Shown in pieces: positions 1-9,200 of a DNA stretch of 51,161 nt. Both the position numbers and the translations under genes were made by a program. Position 1 is the stretch's first letter. Each line of letters starts with the position of its first letter. Origin of the DNA: JBBSUQ01 sp964389755 (GTDB lineage Bacteria; Bacteroidota; Bacteroidia; Flavobacteriales_D; Crocinitomicaceae); assembly GCA_964389755.1 (NCBI GenBank), contig CAYMEW010000032.1, positions 1 through 51,161 of the forward strand, read 5' to 3'. The notes beneath the pieces are model-generated. The model worked only from the letters and a program-made list of their open reading frames with translations, was not told the origin of the DNA and made no database searches.

Positions 1-2
1 GT

Positions 3-101
3 AATAACCCGCTTTTGCAGGAAGAAGGCGCTACCTGCGGTCTCTGTGGAGCCCGTCCGGAAGAGCAATGCAAAAGCAACGAGGTTAAGGCGGCTGGTTA
101 A
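3..101 (+). CDS. C-terminal end of an unidentified protein (partial, runs off the left edge)
   Basis: An open frame enters from the left edge and stops with TAA at 99-101. The last 32 residues are visible and contain three cysteines in the pattern C-x2-C-x8-C followed by a short charged tail, which could be a small metal-binding tail. It ends 11 bases before the stop codon of the convergent gene at 113-775. I do not recognise the family, and the tail alone gives no function. Confidence 0.5.
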   Translation, partial: NNPLLQEEGATCGLCGARPEEQCKSNEVKAAG

Positions 102-112
102 ACTCCGGCGGA

Positions 113-775
113 TTAGTTGACGCGCTTTAACTGCATCAGGATCCGGAACGCCCGGTCGATATCATCGCTTTTCACCACAACGGTAAATTCGTTGGAGGTA
201 GATACGACTTCCACGATGTTGATCCCTTCCCAGGCCAGGTGCTTAAGAATGTAATAGTACACACCGTAGATCTCCGTATTGACGTTCGGTAATTTCACAG
301 TTACCGAAGCCAGGTTGTTATTGCTTGATTTAAGATTTTCTCCTGAAAAGATATTCTTAACTGTTTGCGCATTCGAAATACTCGTAATGATCGTGGTTTC
401 AGTTACTCCTTTACAGATGGTAAAAAAGCTGTCGTTCTCAGAAGTGAGTACCTGCATCAGCTCCACCTGCCGCGATTTCATCGAAGAACTGTTCTCAAAG
501 GTGAAGTCTGCCAGGTTACTGCGTACCAGGAAATCCCCGAGTTCACCCATTACGTTCGTGATCTTGATATTGAGGCGATGATACAGCCCTGGCGTCATGC
601 GTTTTATGGCCATAATAATGGCACCTTCCTTGACTTCTTTGCCAACTGCTTCCTCGATCTCGGGTTTTAGTTTGCGTGCCAGCGCAGAAATATTGATAAG
701 GTCATCGGTCATCGCCTCCCGTAAAAACGGACTGCGGTTGATCAATTCTTCGGTCACTTTTCCAATGGATACCAT
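113..775 (-). CDS. ACT-domain protein resembling the regulatory part of aspartate kinase
   Basis: The 220-residue protein has a mixed helical N-terminal half and, from about residue 155 to the end, a beta-alpha-beta pattern typical of an ACT domain (a V-x-V-K-L strand, a helix, then N-I-V-E-V-V and F-T-V-V-V strands). ACT domains bind small ligands, often amino acids, and regulate enzymes. The catalytic kinase domain of aspartokinase is absent, so this is a stand-alone sensor rather than an enzyme. Similar short proteins are common in Bacteroidota and often carry an aspartate-kinase label by homology. The start ATG lies just downstream of a TAATTTCG element at 788-795. The ligand is unknown. 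Confidence 0.75.
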   Translation of the reverse strand: MVSIGKVTEELINRSPFLREAMTDDLINISALARKLKPEIEEAVGKEVKEGAIIMAIKRMTPGLYHRLNIKITNVMGELGDFLVRSNLADFTFENSSSMKSRQVELMQVLTSENDSFFTICKGVTETTIITSISNAQTVKNIFSGENLKSSNNNLASVTVKLPNVNTEIYGVYYYILKHLAWEGINIVEVVSTSNEFTVVVKSDDIDRAFRILMQLKRVN

Positions 776-787
776 AATCAGCAGCTT

Positions 788-838
788 CGAAATTAGTTTT
801 CTGAAAAACCAAAACTAATTAAATTTCACAAATTGTGA
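788..838. promoter_or_regulatory. Paired inverted repeats and possible promoter upstream of the ACT-domain gene
   Basis: Two palindromes sit in the 88-base gap. AATTAGTTTT (791-800) and AAAACTAATT (811-820) form perfect 10-base arms around a 10-base loop, and TCACAA-A-TTGTGA (826-838) has perfect 6-base arms. On the minus strand TAATTTCG (795-788) resembles the Bacteroidota -7 box TAnnTTTG with one change. The arms may be operator sites for the ACT gene or, less likely given their low G+C, a terminator for cmk. Confidence 0.4.
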
Positions 839-863
839 GATATTTTAAGGCAAAAAAACGCTT

Positions 864-1559
864 TTAGCGATTTATATTGAACTTTTCACCTATTAATTTC
901 AGGATTAGTTCCAGTTGTTCATCCTGGTCCAGGTGTGAATTATCCACTTCGATCGCATCTGCCGTTCGGATGAGCGGACTCTCCGCGCGCGTACTGTCTT
1001 TCAGGTCGCGTTCCTGCAAATTCTTCCGGACCTGTTCGGGTGTCGTCTGTTCGCCTTTGGAAAGCAGTTCGCGGTAACGGCGTTGTACACGCACTTCAGG
1101 ATCCGCCGTAAGGAAAAGTTTGAGTTCCGCATCCGGAAATACGACCGAACCGATATCGCGTCCGTCCATGACCACGCCGCCGAATTTGCCCATCTCGCGT
1201 TGCAGGTTTACCAGTTTGTAACGTACTTCGGGAATGGCCGCCACCGGCGAAACGTAGGAAGAGACTTCCATGCTCCGAATGGCCTTTTCGACGTTCTCGT
1301 CGTTCAGGATAACTTCCGGGCGCGCTGTGTGACTGTCCAGCTCAAAACGGATGTCTATGTAAGGCAATGAAGCAATGATCTTGGCTTCGTCAATGTGCCT
1401 GCCGAGTATGAAATCATTTCGAAGTGCGTAGAGCGTAACGGCGCGGTACATCGCACCGGAGTCGATGAATATAAAGTTCAGTTTCCGGGCCAGTGCTTTG
1501 GCAAGGGTGCTTTTTCCGCAGGAGGAAAAGCCATCGATCGCAATTGTGAGTTGTTTCAT
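864..1559 (-). CDS. cmk: Cytidylate kinase
   Basis: Phosphorylates CMP and dCMP with ATP in pyrimidine nucleotide synthesis and salvage, in the cytoplasm. The 231 residues match the usual length of the short Cmk form. Visible are the P-loop GFSSCGKST (residues 10-18), the D-S-G-A-M-Y-R nucleotide-monophosphate motif (33-39), the M-D-G-R-D-I-G segment (131-137) and the C-terminal D-S-T-R-A-E-S-P-L stretch (188-196), all diagnostic of the family. In many Bacteroidota cmk lies next to porQ. Here porQ lies upstream on the same strand, but a separate outer-membrane protein gene with its own terminator sits between them. Confidence 0.96.
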   Translation of the reverse strand: MKQLTIAIDGFSSCGKSTLAKALARKLNFIFIDSGAMYRAVTLYALRNDFILGRHIDEAKIIASLPYIDIRFELDSHTARPEVILNDENVEKAIRSMEVSSYVSPVAAIPEVRYKLVNLQREMGKFGGVVMDGRDIGSVVFPDAELKLFLTADPEVRVQRRYRELLSKGEQTTPEQVRKNLQERDLKDSTRAESPLIRTADAIEVDNSHLDQDEQLELILKLIGEKFNINR

Positions 1560-1600
1560 GTGTGTCGGCCTGTAAAAATAAGGAAAGGGAAGGGAAGGAC

Positions 1601-1634
1601 AAAAAAAATCCCCGGCCTGAACCGGGGATTTTTA
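1601..1634 (-). terminator. Rho-independent terminator of the outer-membrane protein gene
   Basis: A 12-base-pair stem (1604-1615 with 1622-1633) including CCCCGG/CCGGGG closes a 6-base loop. On the minus strand it is followed by a run of eight T. It lies 20 bases past the stop of the gene at 1654-2565 and before cmk. The A-rich other side means it could also act on the plus strand. Confidence 0.85.
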
Positions 1635-1653
1635 TTCTGATGTGTATTCTTTC

Positions 1654-2565
1654 TTAGAAGTACAGAGTCAGGCTCAGACGAGCCGGTGCACCGAAGATAG
1701 AATTGTTGTTCTGTGTGTCAACTCCGAAAGAAGAAGTTTTTCCTCCTTCAGTAGTTTGTGTACCTACAACTGAGTTACCGGCACCATCTGTACCAACTGA
1801 CTCAACTGTTGTAGAGCTTGTACCTGTTGTTGTGAAAACAAGTCCCCATCCGAACTCACCACCTACAGCAAGTTTAGGAAGAACGAAGTACTCAGCACCG
1901 ATGAATCCGCGCAGACCAACTCCGAAAGTAGAACCAGCTTTGAACTCAGTTACACGAGCAGCGTTACCGTACGTGTCTGTAGTAAGGTTCGTTCCGTCGA
2001 TATCGTCAGCCGGGTCAACAGCTACAGGGTTTGCTGCAGTTGTTGCAGTAAGCGCGTTACCGTAAGAGTAAGTCGTTTTTGTAGAGTTGAATCCGATTCC
2101 GAGATCTGCTCCGTAGAAACCTTGCAGACGCGTTGTACCTTTACGCCACTCGAGACCACCACCGATTCCGATGTTTGTTGTGCTCATTTTCATTTCGTTC
2201 TCAACCATTTCAGGAACTGCCGGGTAAACCGGTGCAGTCGCAACGCCACGGTTTGCTACCATGTCAGTCATTTTGTTCCCGTTGAAGCCCAAACGGATAG
2301 ATCCGCGGTAAGCCATTCCGCTTTCCACGAAGTATTTTCCTGTAATTGTTTGGTTTGTTGTAAGGAAGTTAAATGACGGAGCGCCGTTCGGACCTGTTTT
2401 TCCGAAGAAGTTTCCGAAATAGTTCAGAAAAGGTGTTGCATCAATACCAATAGCCCAGTCTCCGGCTTCAGGTAAATAAGCTTCGCCTTTTTTAGATGTT
2501 AAATCCTGAGCGAATACGCTCGATACTCCTAATGCCAGAGCTAATGTAAATACTGACTTTTTCAT
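1654..2565 (-). CDS. Outer-membrane beta-barrel protein, function unknown
   Basis: The 303-residue protein starts with a clear signal peptide (M-K-K-S-V-F-T-L-A-L-A-L-G, cleavage probably after V-F-A at 17-19). The mature part is rich in alternating polar/hydrophobic beta strands with many glycine and aromatic residues, and it ends in an amphipathic strand with a terminal aromatic (L-S-L-T-L-Y-F), the typical last strand of an outer-membrane barrel. Low-complexity Thr/Gly/Asn loops between strands are probably surface exposed. Its codon use is notably uniform, suggesting high expression. It has its own strong terminator and a weak promoter candidate (TAAATTCG on the minus strand at 2591-2598). 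No specific transport role can be read from the sequence. Confidence 0.8.
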   Translation of the reverse strand: MKKSVFTLALALGVSSVFAQDLTSKKGEAYLPEAGDWAIGIDATPFLNYFGNFFGKTGPNGAPSFNFLTTNQTITGKYFVESGMAYRGSIRLGFNGNKMTDMVANRGVATAPVYPAVPEMVENEMKMSTTNIGIGGGLEWRKGTTRLQGFYGADLGIGFNSTKTTYSYGNALTATTAANPVAVDPADDIDGTNLTTDTYGNAARVTEFKAGSTFGVGLRGFIGAEYFVLPKLAVGGEFGWGLVFTTTGTSSTTVESVGTDGAGNSVVGTQTTEGGKTSSFGVDTQNNNSIFGAPARLSLTLYF

Positions 2566-2590
2566 AAAGAATTTAATTATGGTTTTGGTG

Positions 2591-2628
2591 CGAATTTACT
2601 TACATTATTTGAAAAAGGTTACAAAAAA
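2591..2628 (-). promoter_or_regulatory. Weak promoter candidate for the outer-membrane barrel gene
   Basis: On the minus strand TTTTTTG (2628-2622) lies 23 bases before TAAATTCG (2598-2591), a one-mismatch version of the Bacteroidota -7 box. The spacing is slightly long. The start codon is 25 bases downstream. Confidence 0.3.
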
Positions 2629-2691
2629 TAACAAACATTTTAACCGGAAACGGTTAATAATAAGTTTAATTATTTGTTTTACAGGGTTTTG

Positions 2692-3726
2692 CTATTTCTT
2701 CCACTTATCCAGGTTCGTAGTAAGTGTGATGGAATGCACCATTCCCGCCCGCGAATAGATCCCGAGGCCGTAGTCAAACGAAAATTTGTTGAAATATAAC
2801 CCGGTACCGAAACTAAAACCTGCCAGTCCGGGACGGCTCTGCAGTTTCATTTCTTCACGCCTGTGATAATCGAAGGCCGTACGCAGATGCACGTGTTCGC
2901 CGATAAGTATCTCGGCCTGGAAGGTCAGGTGATGAAAGAGTTTCTCTCCGAAGCCGGCGTATTTCACCGGGATCGTATCACTGGTCAGCGGATCGATGGT
3001 CGGTTTCAATGTCGGGTCCACGTACGTAATGTCCCAGCTGTTGAGGTGATGGGCCAGCATGGAAAAGCGAAAAGGGGCGTGGGCCAGTTTGTGCGCAACG
3101 GCCATCTGGAATTCTGCGGGAAGCGCTTCGTGGTTCTGGCTCACGTATCCTTTGAACTGGTAACCGAAATTTTTGACAAGTGCCGTCACCAGCAGTCGCG
3201 ATTCTTCATTATAATAGGTTCCCGAAAGATCGATTGCTGCCCCGAAAGCGCTGTAGGTCTCGAGCTGCGAATAAAGAAGGTTCAGGTTCGCGCCCACGGA
3301 TATCTGCGGGTTCAGGGTCTTTCCGTATCCAAGACCGGCAATGAACCCCGTCGGGGAAAAAGTACCGCTTTCCGTTCCGTCGATCTCCCGGCGGGTCATT
3401 TTTCCGTAATTAATATAGCGGATGTGCGTATTGACGATTCCTTCGTTTTTCAGGCCGAATGCATACGTCGCCATTCCGTAATTAATGCCCCCTGCCATCA
3501 GTGCCTGGTTAAATCCGACTGTGTGCAGCATGTCTTTATTGAGCAGCGACGGATTCCCGACAGCCAGGTTCACATCGGCATCACGCACCGAAATAAAGTC
3601 ACCGCCGAGACCGGTTGCACGCGCATTGTAGCCCAGATCGAGCAATGCAAAAGTGTGGTTTCCTCCCGTTTGTGCCGCCAGGCTCAGTGGAATCAGGAAT
3701 AAAAAGTACAGAACGAAAGTTTTCAT
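2692..3726 (-). CDS. porQ: Type IX secretion system protein PorQ
   Basis: PorQ is an outer-membrane barrel of the T9SS; in Porphyromonas it is part of the sorting/attachment side that processes exported cargo at the cell surface. The 344-residue protein has a signal peptide (cleavage near L-A-A-Q, residues 16-19), then the family's N-terminal segment with A-R-A-T-G-L-G-G and a D-A-D-V-x-L-A-x-x-N-P-S-L-L signature, followed by barrel strands to the end. The length is normal for PorQ. An 11-base palindrome (GTTCT-C-AGAAC, 3730-3740) lies four bases upstream of the ATG and could hide the translation start. The two T9SS-sorted proteins downstream at 6274 and 10646 are plausible clients. Confidence 0.85.
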   Translation of the reverse strand: MKTFVLYFLFLIPLSLAAQTGGNHTFALLDLGYNARATGLGGDFISVRDADVNLAVGNPSLLNKDMLHTVGFNQALMAGGINYGMATYAFGLKNEGIVNTHIRYINYGKMTRREIDGTESGTFSPTGFIAGLGYGKTLNPQISVGANLNLLYSQLETYSAFGAAIDLSGTYYNEESRLLVTALVKNFGYQFKGYVSQNHEALPAEFQMAVAHKLAHAPFRFSMLAHHLNSWDITYVDPTLKPTIDPLTSDTIPVKYAGFGEKLFHHLTFQAEILIGEHVHLRTAFDYHRREEMKLQSRPGLAGFSFGTGLYFNKFSFDYGLGIYSRAGMVHSITLTTNLDKWKK

Positions 3727-3853
3727 GCGGTTCTCAGAACGTTCGTTTTTCGTAAAAATTTTATCATTTCTCCTTTTTCAATGTAAATAAGCGGTTCAAA
3801 GGCATGTACAACACGCTATTCCGGCACCAATTTACGGATTAATCCCGAATGCA

Positions 3854-4351
3854 TCAGGCGCGTTTGCCGAGTTCGATCAGTTCGAGGTTCCGGATCTGGT
3901 CACCGTCGATCTCAAAGCGGAGGATCGTGCGGACGGAATGAAAACCTTTGTAACCGCAGGCACCGGGATTCATCCACAACATGTTCTGGTGTTCGTCGAA
4001 CTTTACAAGTGTGATGTGCGAATGACCGCATACAAAAAGTTTCGGGCGATACTGCCGGATCAGTTCATGGGCTTCACGCACATATTTTCCGGGTTTACCC
4101 GCAATGTGAGTGATCAGAACAGAAACATCTTCGCATGCAAATGCCAGGTATACGGGCGCTTCCAGGCGAATGTCCGTTCCGTCGATATTCCCGTAAACGG
4201 CACGTGTGGGTTTGAACGCCCGCAATTCATCCAGTACGGATACGGAACCAATGTCACCGGCATGCCAGATCTCGTCGACTTCCCGGAAATGTTCCATAAT
4301 TCGCGGATCAAGGTCACCGTGCGTATCCGATAGCAATCCGATCTTTTTCAT
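3854..4351 (-). CDS. YfcE/MJ0936-type metallophosphoesterase
   Basis: The 165-residue protein is a compact calcineurin-like phosphoesterase. Metal-ligand motifs are all present: D-x-H at residues 9-11, G-D at 32-33, G-N at 54-55, H82, and G-H-S-H at 109-112. Members hydrolyse phosphodiesters in vitro; the cellular substrate is usually unknown. A TAACTTTG -7 element (4363-4356) lies only four bases from the ATG, so the mRNA is probably leaderless or nearly so. It is divergent from meaB. Confidence 0.88.
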   Translation of the reverse strand: MKKIGLLSDTHGDLDPRIMEHFREVDEIWHAGDIGSVSVLDELRAFKPTRAVYGNIDGTDIRLEAPVYLAFACEDVSVLITHIAGKPGKYVREAHELIRQYRPKLFVCGHSHITLVKFDEHQNMLWMNPGACGYKGFHSVRTILRFEIDGDQIRNLELIELGKRA

Positions 4352-4355
4352 GCTT

Positions 4356-4363
4356 CAAAGTTA
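4356..4363 (-). promoter_or_regulatory. -7 promoter element (TAACTTTG) of the phosphoesterase gene
   Basis: Exact TAnnTTTG match on the minus strand. A TTG lies 23 bases upstream, a little beyond the usual spacing for the -33 element. Transcription would start almost at the ATG. Confidence 0.55.
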
Positions 4364-4406
4364 GGTTTTATATCTCCGCTTCCTTCCAATTTGCTCGCAA
4401 TTGTCT

Positions 4407-4414
4407 TACTTTTG
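4407..4414 (+). promoter_or_regulatory. -7 promoter element (TACTTTTG) of meaB
   Basis: Exact TAnnTTTG match 15 bases before the ATG at 4430. It supports that start over the TTG at 4391, which would lie upstream of the promoter. Confidence 0.5.
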
Positions 4415-4429
4415 GCAAAAAGACGGTGT

Positions 4430-5467
4430 ATGGATCAGGATAAGCTGGATAGTTGGCTCGAAAAACGAAAATTGCGCAGGCTGAACAGGTCTGCGGAGCA
4501 ACTGGCGGAAGGCATCCTGAACAAAGACCGCGATGCACTGAGCACGGCAATCACCCTGGTCGAAAGTACGAGGCGCGAAGATCGTAAAATAGCAGACGAA
4601 CTCATGTCACGCGTACTTCCGCATGCCGGAAATTCCATCCGGATCGGGATTACGGGCGTGCCCGGAGTCGGTAAAAGTACCTTTATCGAAGCTTTCGGGA
4701 AAGAGGTGCTTCGGCACCGCAACGGACTGGCCGTCCTGGCCATCGACCCGACCAGTGGAGTATCGGGAGGCAGTATCCTCGGGGATAAAACGCGGATGGA
4801 CGAACTTTCCCGACTTGAAAACGTGTTTATACGCCCGACGGCGGCCGGGAAATCACTTGGTGGAGTGGCCGAACATACGCGGGAGGCGATCATCCTCTGC
4901 GAAGCCTTCGGCTTTGAAGTGATCCTCGTGGAAACGGTAGGAGTAGGGCAGTCCGAAACAATGGTGCACGCAATGACCGATTTTTTTCTCCTGTTAATGC
5001 TGGCCGGAGCCGGTGATGAGTTGCAGGGCATCAAGCGCGGAATCATGGAACTGGCCGATTGCATTGCGATTACAAAGTCCGACGGTGACAATGTACGGAG
5101 TGCGCGAAATGCGGTGCGGGCCTACAAGAACGCCATTCACCTGTTTCCGCCGGATCCGGGCGGATGGATTCCACGGGTCATGGACTGTTCCGCTTATGAA
5201 CACAAAAATATCGATGTTCTTTGGGAAACGGTGGATTCGTATCGGAATACCCTTTCGGTAAACGGCTGGTTCGAAAAACAGCGGGTCCGGCAAAATGAGT
5301 ACTGGTTTACGGAAAGCGTACGCAATAAATTTCTCGACGATCTCTATTCGGATCTGTCCTTCCGGGAAGCGTTTGCGCACTACCGCGATAAAGTAAGAGC
5401 TCAGGAAATAACCTCTTTCGGAGCAGCCGAAGAGTTGTTCCGAAAAATTAAAAGCACGAATGCATGA
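4430..5467 (+). CDS. meaB: Methylmalonyl-CoA mutase-associated GTPase MeaB
   Basis: A G3E-family P-loop GTPase that chaperones adenosylcobalamin loading and protects methylmalonyl-CoA mutase. From the ATG at 4430 it is 345 residues. It shows the P-loop GVPGVGKST (76-84), the D-P-T-S-x-x-S-G-G-S-I-L-G-D switch region (about 106-119), E-T-V-G-V-G-Q-S-E (the G3 region) and a T-K-S-D guanine-specificity motif. The longer open frame begins with TTG at 4391, but the promoter at 4407 argues for 4430. It overlaps the next gene by four bases (ATGA), so the two are translationally coupled. The mutase genes are not in this window. Confidence 0.93.
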   Translation: MDQDKLDSWLEKRKLRRLNRSAEQLAEGILNKDRDALSTAITLVESTRREDRKIADELMSRVLPHAGNSIRIGITGVPGVGKSTFIEAFGKEVLRHRNGLAVLAIDPTSGVSGGSILGDKTRMDELSRLENVFIRPTAAGKSLGGVAEHTREAIILCEAFGFEVILVETVGVGQSETMVHAMTDFFLLLMLAGAGDELQGIKRGIMELADCIAITKSDGDNVRSARNAVRAYKNAIHLFPPDPGGWIPRVMDCSAYEHKNIDVLWETVDSYRNTLSVNGWFEKQRVRQNEYWFTESVRNKFLDDLYSDLSFREAFAHYRDKVRAQEITSFGAAEELFRKIKSTNA

Positions 5468-5673
5468 AAACGGAATTTAAAGTGGAAGGTGACTACATCG
5501 AATTGATTCAGCTTCTGAAAGCGATTGGAATCGCACAAACCGGCGGCCACGCCAAAATGCTCGTTGACGAGGGGATGGTACTCCGAAACGGCGATCCGGA
5601 ATTGCGTAAACGCGCCAAACTAAAAGCGGGTGAACGCATCTCGATCGAAGAATACGAGATCGTACTGGTGTAA
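5464..5673 (+). CDS. Small S4-domain RNA-binding protein (YbcJ-like)
   Basis: The 69 residues form a single S4 fold, with the helix L-L-K-A-x-G-I-A followed by G-x-A-K-x-L-V-x-E-G-x-V-x-x-N-G and a basic R-K-R-A-K-L-K segment. S4 domains bind structured RNA, often rRNA. The length matches the YbcJ/RlbA-like single-domain group. It is coupled to meaB by an ATGA overlap and converges on the next gene with only five bases between stops. The target RNA is unknown. Confidence 0.88.
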   Translation: MKTEFKVEGDYIELIQLLKAIGIAQTGGHAKMLVDEGMVLRNGDPELRKRAKLKAGERISIEEYEIVLV

Positions 5674-5678
5674 ACAAA

Positions 5679-6200
5679 TTACAACAGGGCCTGGAACTCT
5701 TTTTTCAGGAACTCCACGGCAATCTCCGTGGGCAGCGTACCGACTTCTGCAATGATCTCGAAGATCTTGGATGCAAGTTCTGTACCGGTGGCCGTAGCTT
5801 CCAGTTGGTTGCCGGCAACATTAATGATCTTCAGGGTTTCTTCCTTCGAATCGCGCACCATGTTCCATCCCTGCACGGAAATGAATAACTGCTGTGCGAC
5901 GTTGTGGTCGTATTCTTCCCGAACGGCTTTTAATAATTCAGCCTGCATGGCTTTAGCCGGAAGTCCGGGGTTGTGATGACGCATCACCAGGCTTCCGGGG
6001 TGAATGCGTTCCATCAGCAGAACAGCGCGCTGGTAGGCTTCCATCCGGCTCGGGAGAAAATAACTTTGTCGTTCCTTTTTAAGTTCGATCTGTAAGTTGC
6101 GGAGTTCCTTTTCGGATTGTTTGCGCAGGAACAGAACGCTTGTCAGAAAAACGGCTCCTGCCGGAATGAGTATGAGTGCTACCTGAAATAATATGTCCAT
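5679..6200 (-). CDS. DUF7935-like membrane-anchored protein
   Basis: From the ATG at 6200 the protein is 173 residues. Residues 1-24 form a transmembrane helix, followed by a charged coiled-coil-like stretch and then a soluble part with the motif S-R-M-E-A-Y-Q-R-A-V-L-L-M-E-R-I-x-P. I recognise this layout as a widespread Bacteroidota family of unknown function (DUF7935, from memory). The open frame extends to 6248, but a TATCTTTG promoter element at 6214-6221 lies inside that extension, so the shorter start is preferred. No function is assigned. Confidence 0.75.
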   Translation of the reverse strand: MDILFQVALILIPAGAVFLTSVLFLRKQSEKELRNLQIELKKERQSYFLPSRMEAYQRAVLLMERIHPGSLVMRHHNPGLPAKAMQAELLKAVREEYDHNVAQQLFISVQGWNMVRDSKEETLKIINVAGNQLEATATGTELASKIFEIIAEVGTLPTEIAVEFLKKEFQALL

Positions 6201-6213
6201 CGTTCGTTTTTTA

Positions 6214-6221
6214 CAAAGATA
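6214..6221 (-). promoter_or_regulatory. -7 promoter element (TATCTTTG) of the DUF7935-like gene
   Basis: Exact TAnnTTTG on the minus strand, 13 bases before the ATG at 6200. A TTTTG lies 15 bases upstream, closer than the usual -33 spacing. Confidence 0.5.
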
Positions 6222-6273
6222 GAATTCTTCTTTTTCCAAAAGTAACACGCATACTCACACCGAAGCCTGTTTT

Positions 6274-9200
6274 TTATCGCAACAGGTTTAAATGTCCTGC
6301 ATATTCGTGACGTTTGTCGGTATCGATCTCCCTGAAAATGATCTTCCAGGTATATACGCCTTCTTTGACGATCCGTCCGTTATAAGTACCGTCCCAGCCT
6401 ACGGATGCGTCATGTGATTCCCACACGATTTCGCCCCAGCGGTTAAAAATGTAGAGCTCGTAACTCTGGATGTCATACCCGGAATGGAAGATCGGAAGCC
6501 ATTGCTGGTTGTACTCATCATTGTCCGGGGTGAAAGTATTCGGTACATAGAAAATGAGTTCTTCTTTGATCCGGATATTCAGGTAAGCCGTATCCCGACA
6601 CCCGAAATCATTGATTGCTACAAGTTCTACCGTATAGTTGGTCGAATGCGATTCCGGGTAAAGGTGCGTCGGGTTTACAACGTTCGAAGTGACTGAATTA
6701 TCACCGAAATCCCAAACATAGGAGGTCGCGCCGCTGGATTCGTTGGTGAATTCCACTTCCGTGTCGATGGACATCATTTCAGTCTTATCCGCACTGAAAT
6801 CGGCTACAGGATCAGGACCCACGCAGATGTAATCGGGCATTGTCATGTGATCCGTACATCCGAGCGGAGTTACCAGCTGCAGGTCCACGTCATAGCAACC
6901 CGGTGCAGTGTAAGTGGTGCTCGCTGTTGTGCAGTCGTTGAGGTAGTCACCGTTGCCGAAATCCCATACACAATCCGAACTTCCGGCGCCTGAAAGGTTG
7001 GTGAACGTTACATCGAACGGTACGCATCCGATCAGCGTGTCTGCGACAAAGTCGATCTGGGGAACATATTCGATGAAAATATCGGTAGACTGTGTTTGCG
7101 TCTCGCAGTCATCCTGGATAGTTACCGTGTAGGTGATCGGTGCACCTGGTCCGTCCGTAAACTGTGCGTTGTTACCCATCCCGTTATCCCAGGAATAAGA
7201 ATAATTACCCGATCCGCCGCTCGCTCCGGAGGAAACGGTAGCCGTTCCGTACTCGCAAATGGTCGTATCCGGGGTAATCCAGGTTGCCATCGGTGTATAA
7301 ACCACAATATTCGTAGTTTGGGAATCCGAGCAAATATCCGTGATCGTATACGTGATCGTGTATGTTCCCGGACCTGCCACGGTCGGATCGAAAATTCCGT
7401 TTGTCGCATCCGTGATGCCTGTGCCGGACCATACGCCGTTCGGATCTGCCCCGGTCAGTTGAACAGGAGCACCGTTGTGACACTGGTTTGGTACAGGTGT
7501 AATGCTTGCATCGACTGTTGCGCCAACGATGATCGTTTCGGAATCACTGCTTCCACAGCCGCCCGGAGTTGTATACGTAACGGTATGCGTTCCCGGTCCT
7601 GCCACGGCCGGATCAAAAGTTCCGTTCACCGCATCGGTAATGCCGGGTCCCGCCCAAACGCCTGTCGGATCCACAGCCTGTAAGTTCACGGCAGCATCTG
7701 TTTCGCAAAACGGTCCTGCCGGCGTAATGGTCGGATCCGCATAAGGTTCCACGAGAATGGAGATTGTTTTTGAGTCGGGGCACGGACCGCCGATTGAATA
7801 CGTAATAGTATGTGTACCGGCTCCTGCAACGGCCGGATCGAAAGTTCCGTTTGCCGCATCGGTAATTCCGTTACCCGACCAGGTTCCACCCGCCTGTATG
7901 GCAGTCAGCGTAACGGCAGGCGAATTATCGCACAGTGAAGCCTGCGGATTGATGGTCGCATCTGCGCGCGGGTTAACAGTAATGGTTTCAGTATCGGAAT
8001 CCCCGCAAAGGCCGGCGATCGTATACGTAATGGTATGTGTGCCTGCGCCTGCAACTGTCGGATCAAAAGTTCCGTTTGTCGCATCCGTAATTCCTGTTCC
8101 CGACCAGGTTCCGCCGGGATTTGCAGCTGTCAGGTTAAAGGGTGCGTCGTCGTCACAGAACGGACCTGCCGGACTGATCGTCGGGGCGAGGTATTGTTCC
8201 ACGGTGATCTGTGAAGTTTGCGTATCCGGACACATGCCGGGAATGGAATACGTAATGGTATGTGTACCCGGACCCGCCACGCCCGGATCAAAAGTTCCGT
8301 TGGTAGCATCCGTAATGCCCGTACCGGACCACGTACCACCGGCTTGTACACTGGAAAGGTTGAATGCCGGGTCAATATCACACACGTTCCCCTGCGGGTT
8401 GATCGTTGCATCTGCATACGGTACAACTGTAACAGTTGCCTGGTCTGTGTCGGTGCAGCCGTCGAGATTGTCGACGAGCAGGGTGTAGGTTGTGGTCGTC
8501 GTTGGCGAAGCATTCGGCGTGTAACTGTTGGGGTTGTCCAGCGACGCGGGGTTATCCCAGCTTTGGGTCGTTCCGTTGCCGGAGCCCTGTAACTGGACGA
8601 CATCTCCCTCGCAGATCGTGAAATCCGGGCCGGCATCGGCCGTGGGAGGATTGAAAGCAAAAACAACCGTATCGATGTAGTTCGCGCAGGCCATTCCCTG
8701 GTAAGGGATTACATTCACGCCGTAAGTTCCGGGTGCATTGATCGTGATCGTTTGGGTGGTCTGTCCGCTATCCCAAAGGTAACTTGCGGCTCCGGCCGGT
8801 GCGATGAGGTTGATCGGGAAATCGCAGTCTTCCGTTCCGGTGATCTGCAGGGCCATCGACTGGCAACTTGCATCCACAAAAGCATACCCGGAGTGTCCGC
8901 CAAGCGCACAGTCACCCACGGTGAACTGAACCGTTACGTTCGTCCCGATATATGCCGCGAGTGGGATCATGACGGTAGTCCACGGTAAGTAGCGCATACC
9001 GCCGCCGTTTGACCATCCTGGCTGTCCGTCACCGGCATAGGCCTCGTAAGATCCGCAGGAAAGCGAATTGCCGGCCTGGTCGTACACGCGAACCCGGAAA
9101 TAGGGTTGCTGGTTCACCGTGTGTCCGGGGTCTTCCAGTACCACGGCGTAATTCAGGAGCAGTACCGCGTCGGTAGCTGATACCTGGAAAGTTTGAGTTA

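Noticed and set aside
2863..3702. 279-residue plus-strand frame opposite porQ
   Set aside because: Exactly antisense to a recognised gene; caused by codon bias at G+C-rich third positions.
7757..8488. 243-residue plus-strand frame over the type B cargo repeats
   Set aside because: Antisense shadow of the tandem repeats; its internal periodicity simply mirrors them.
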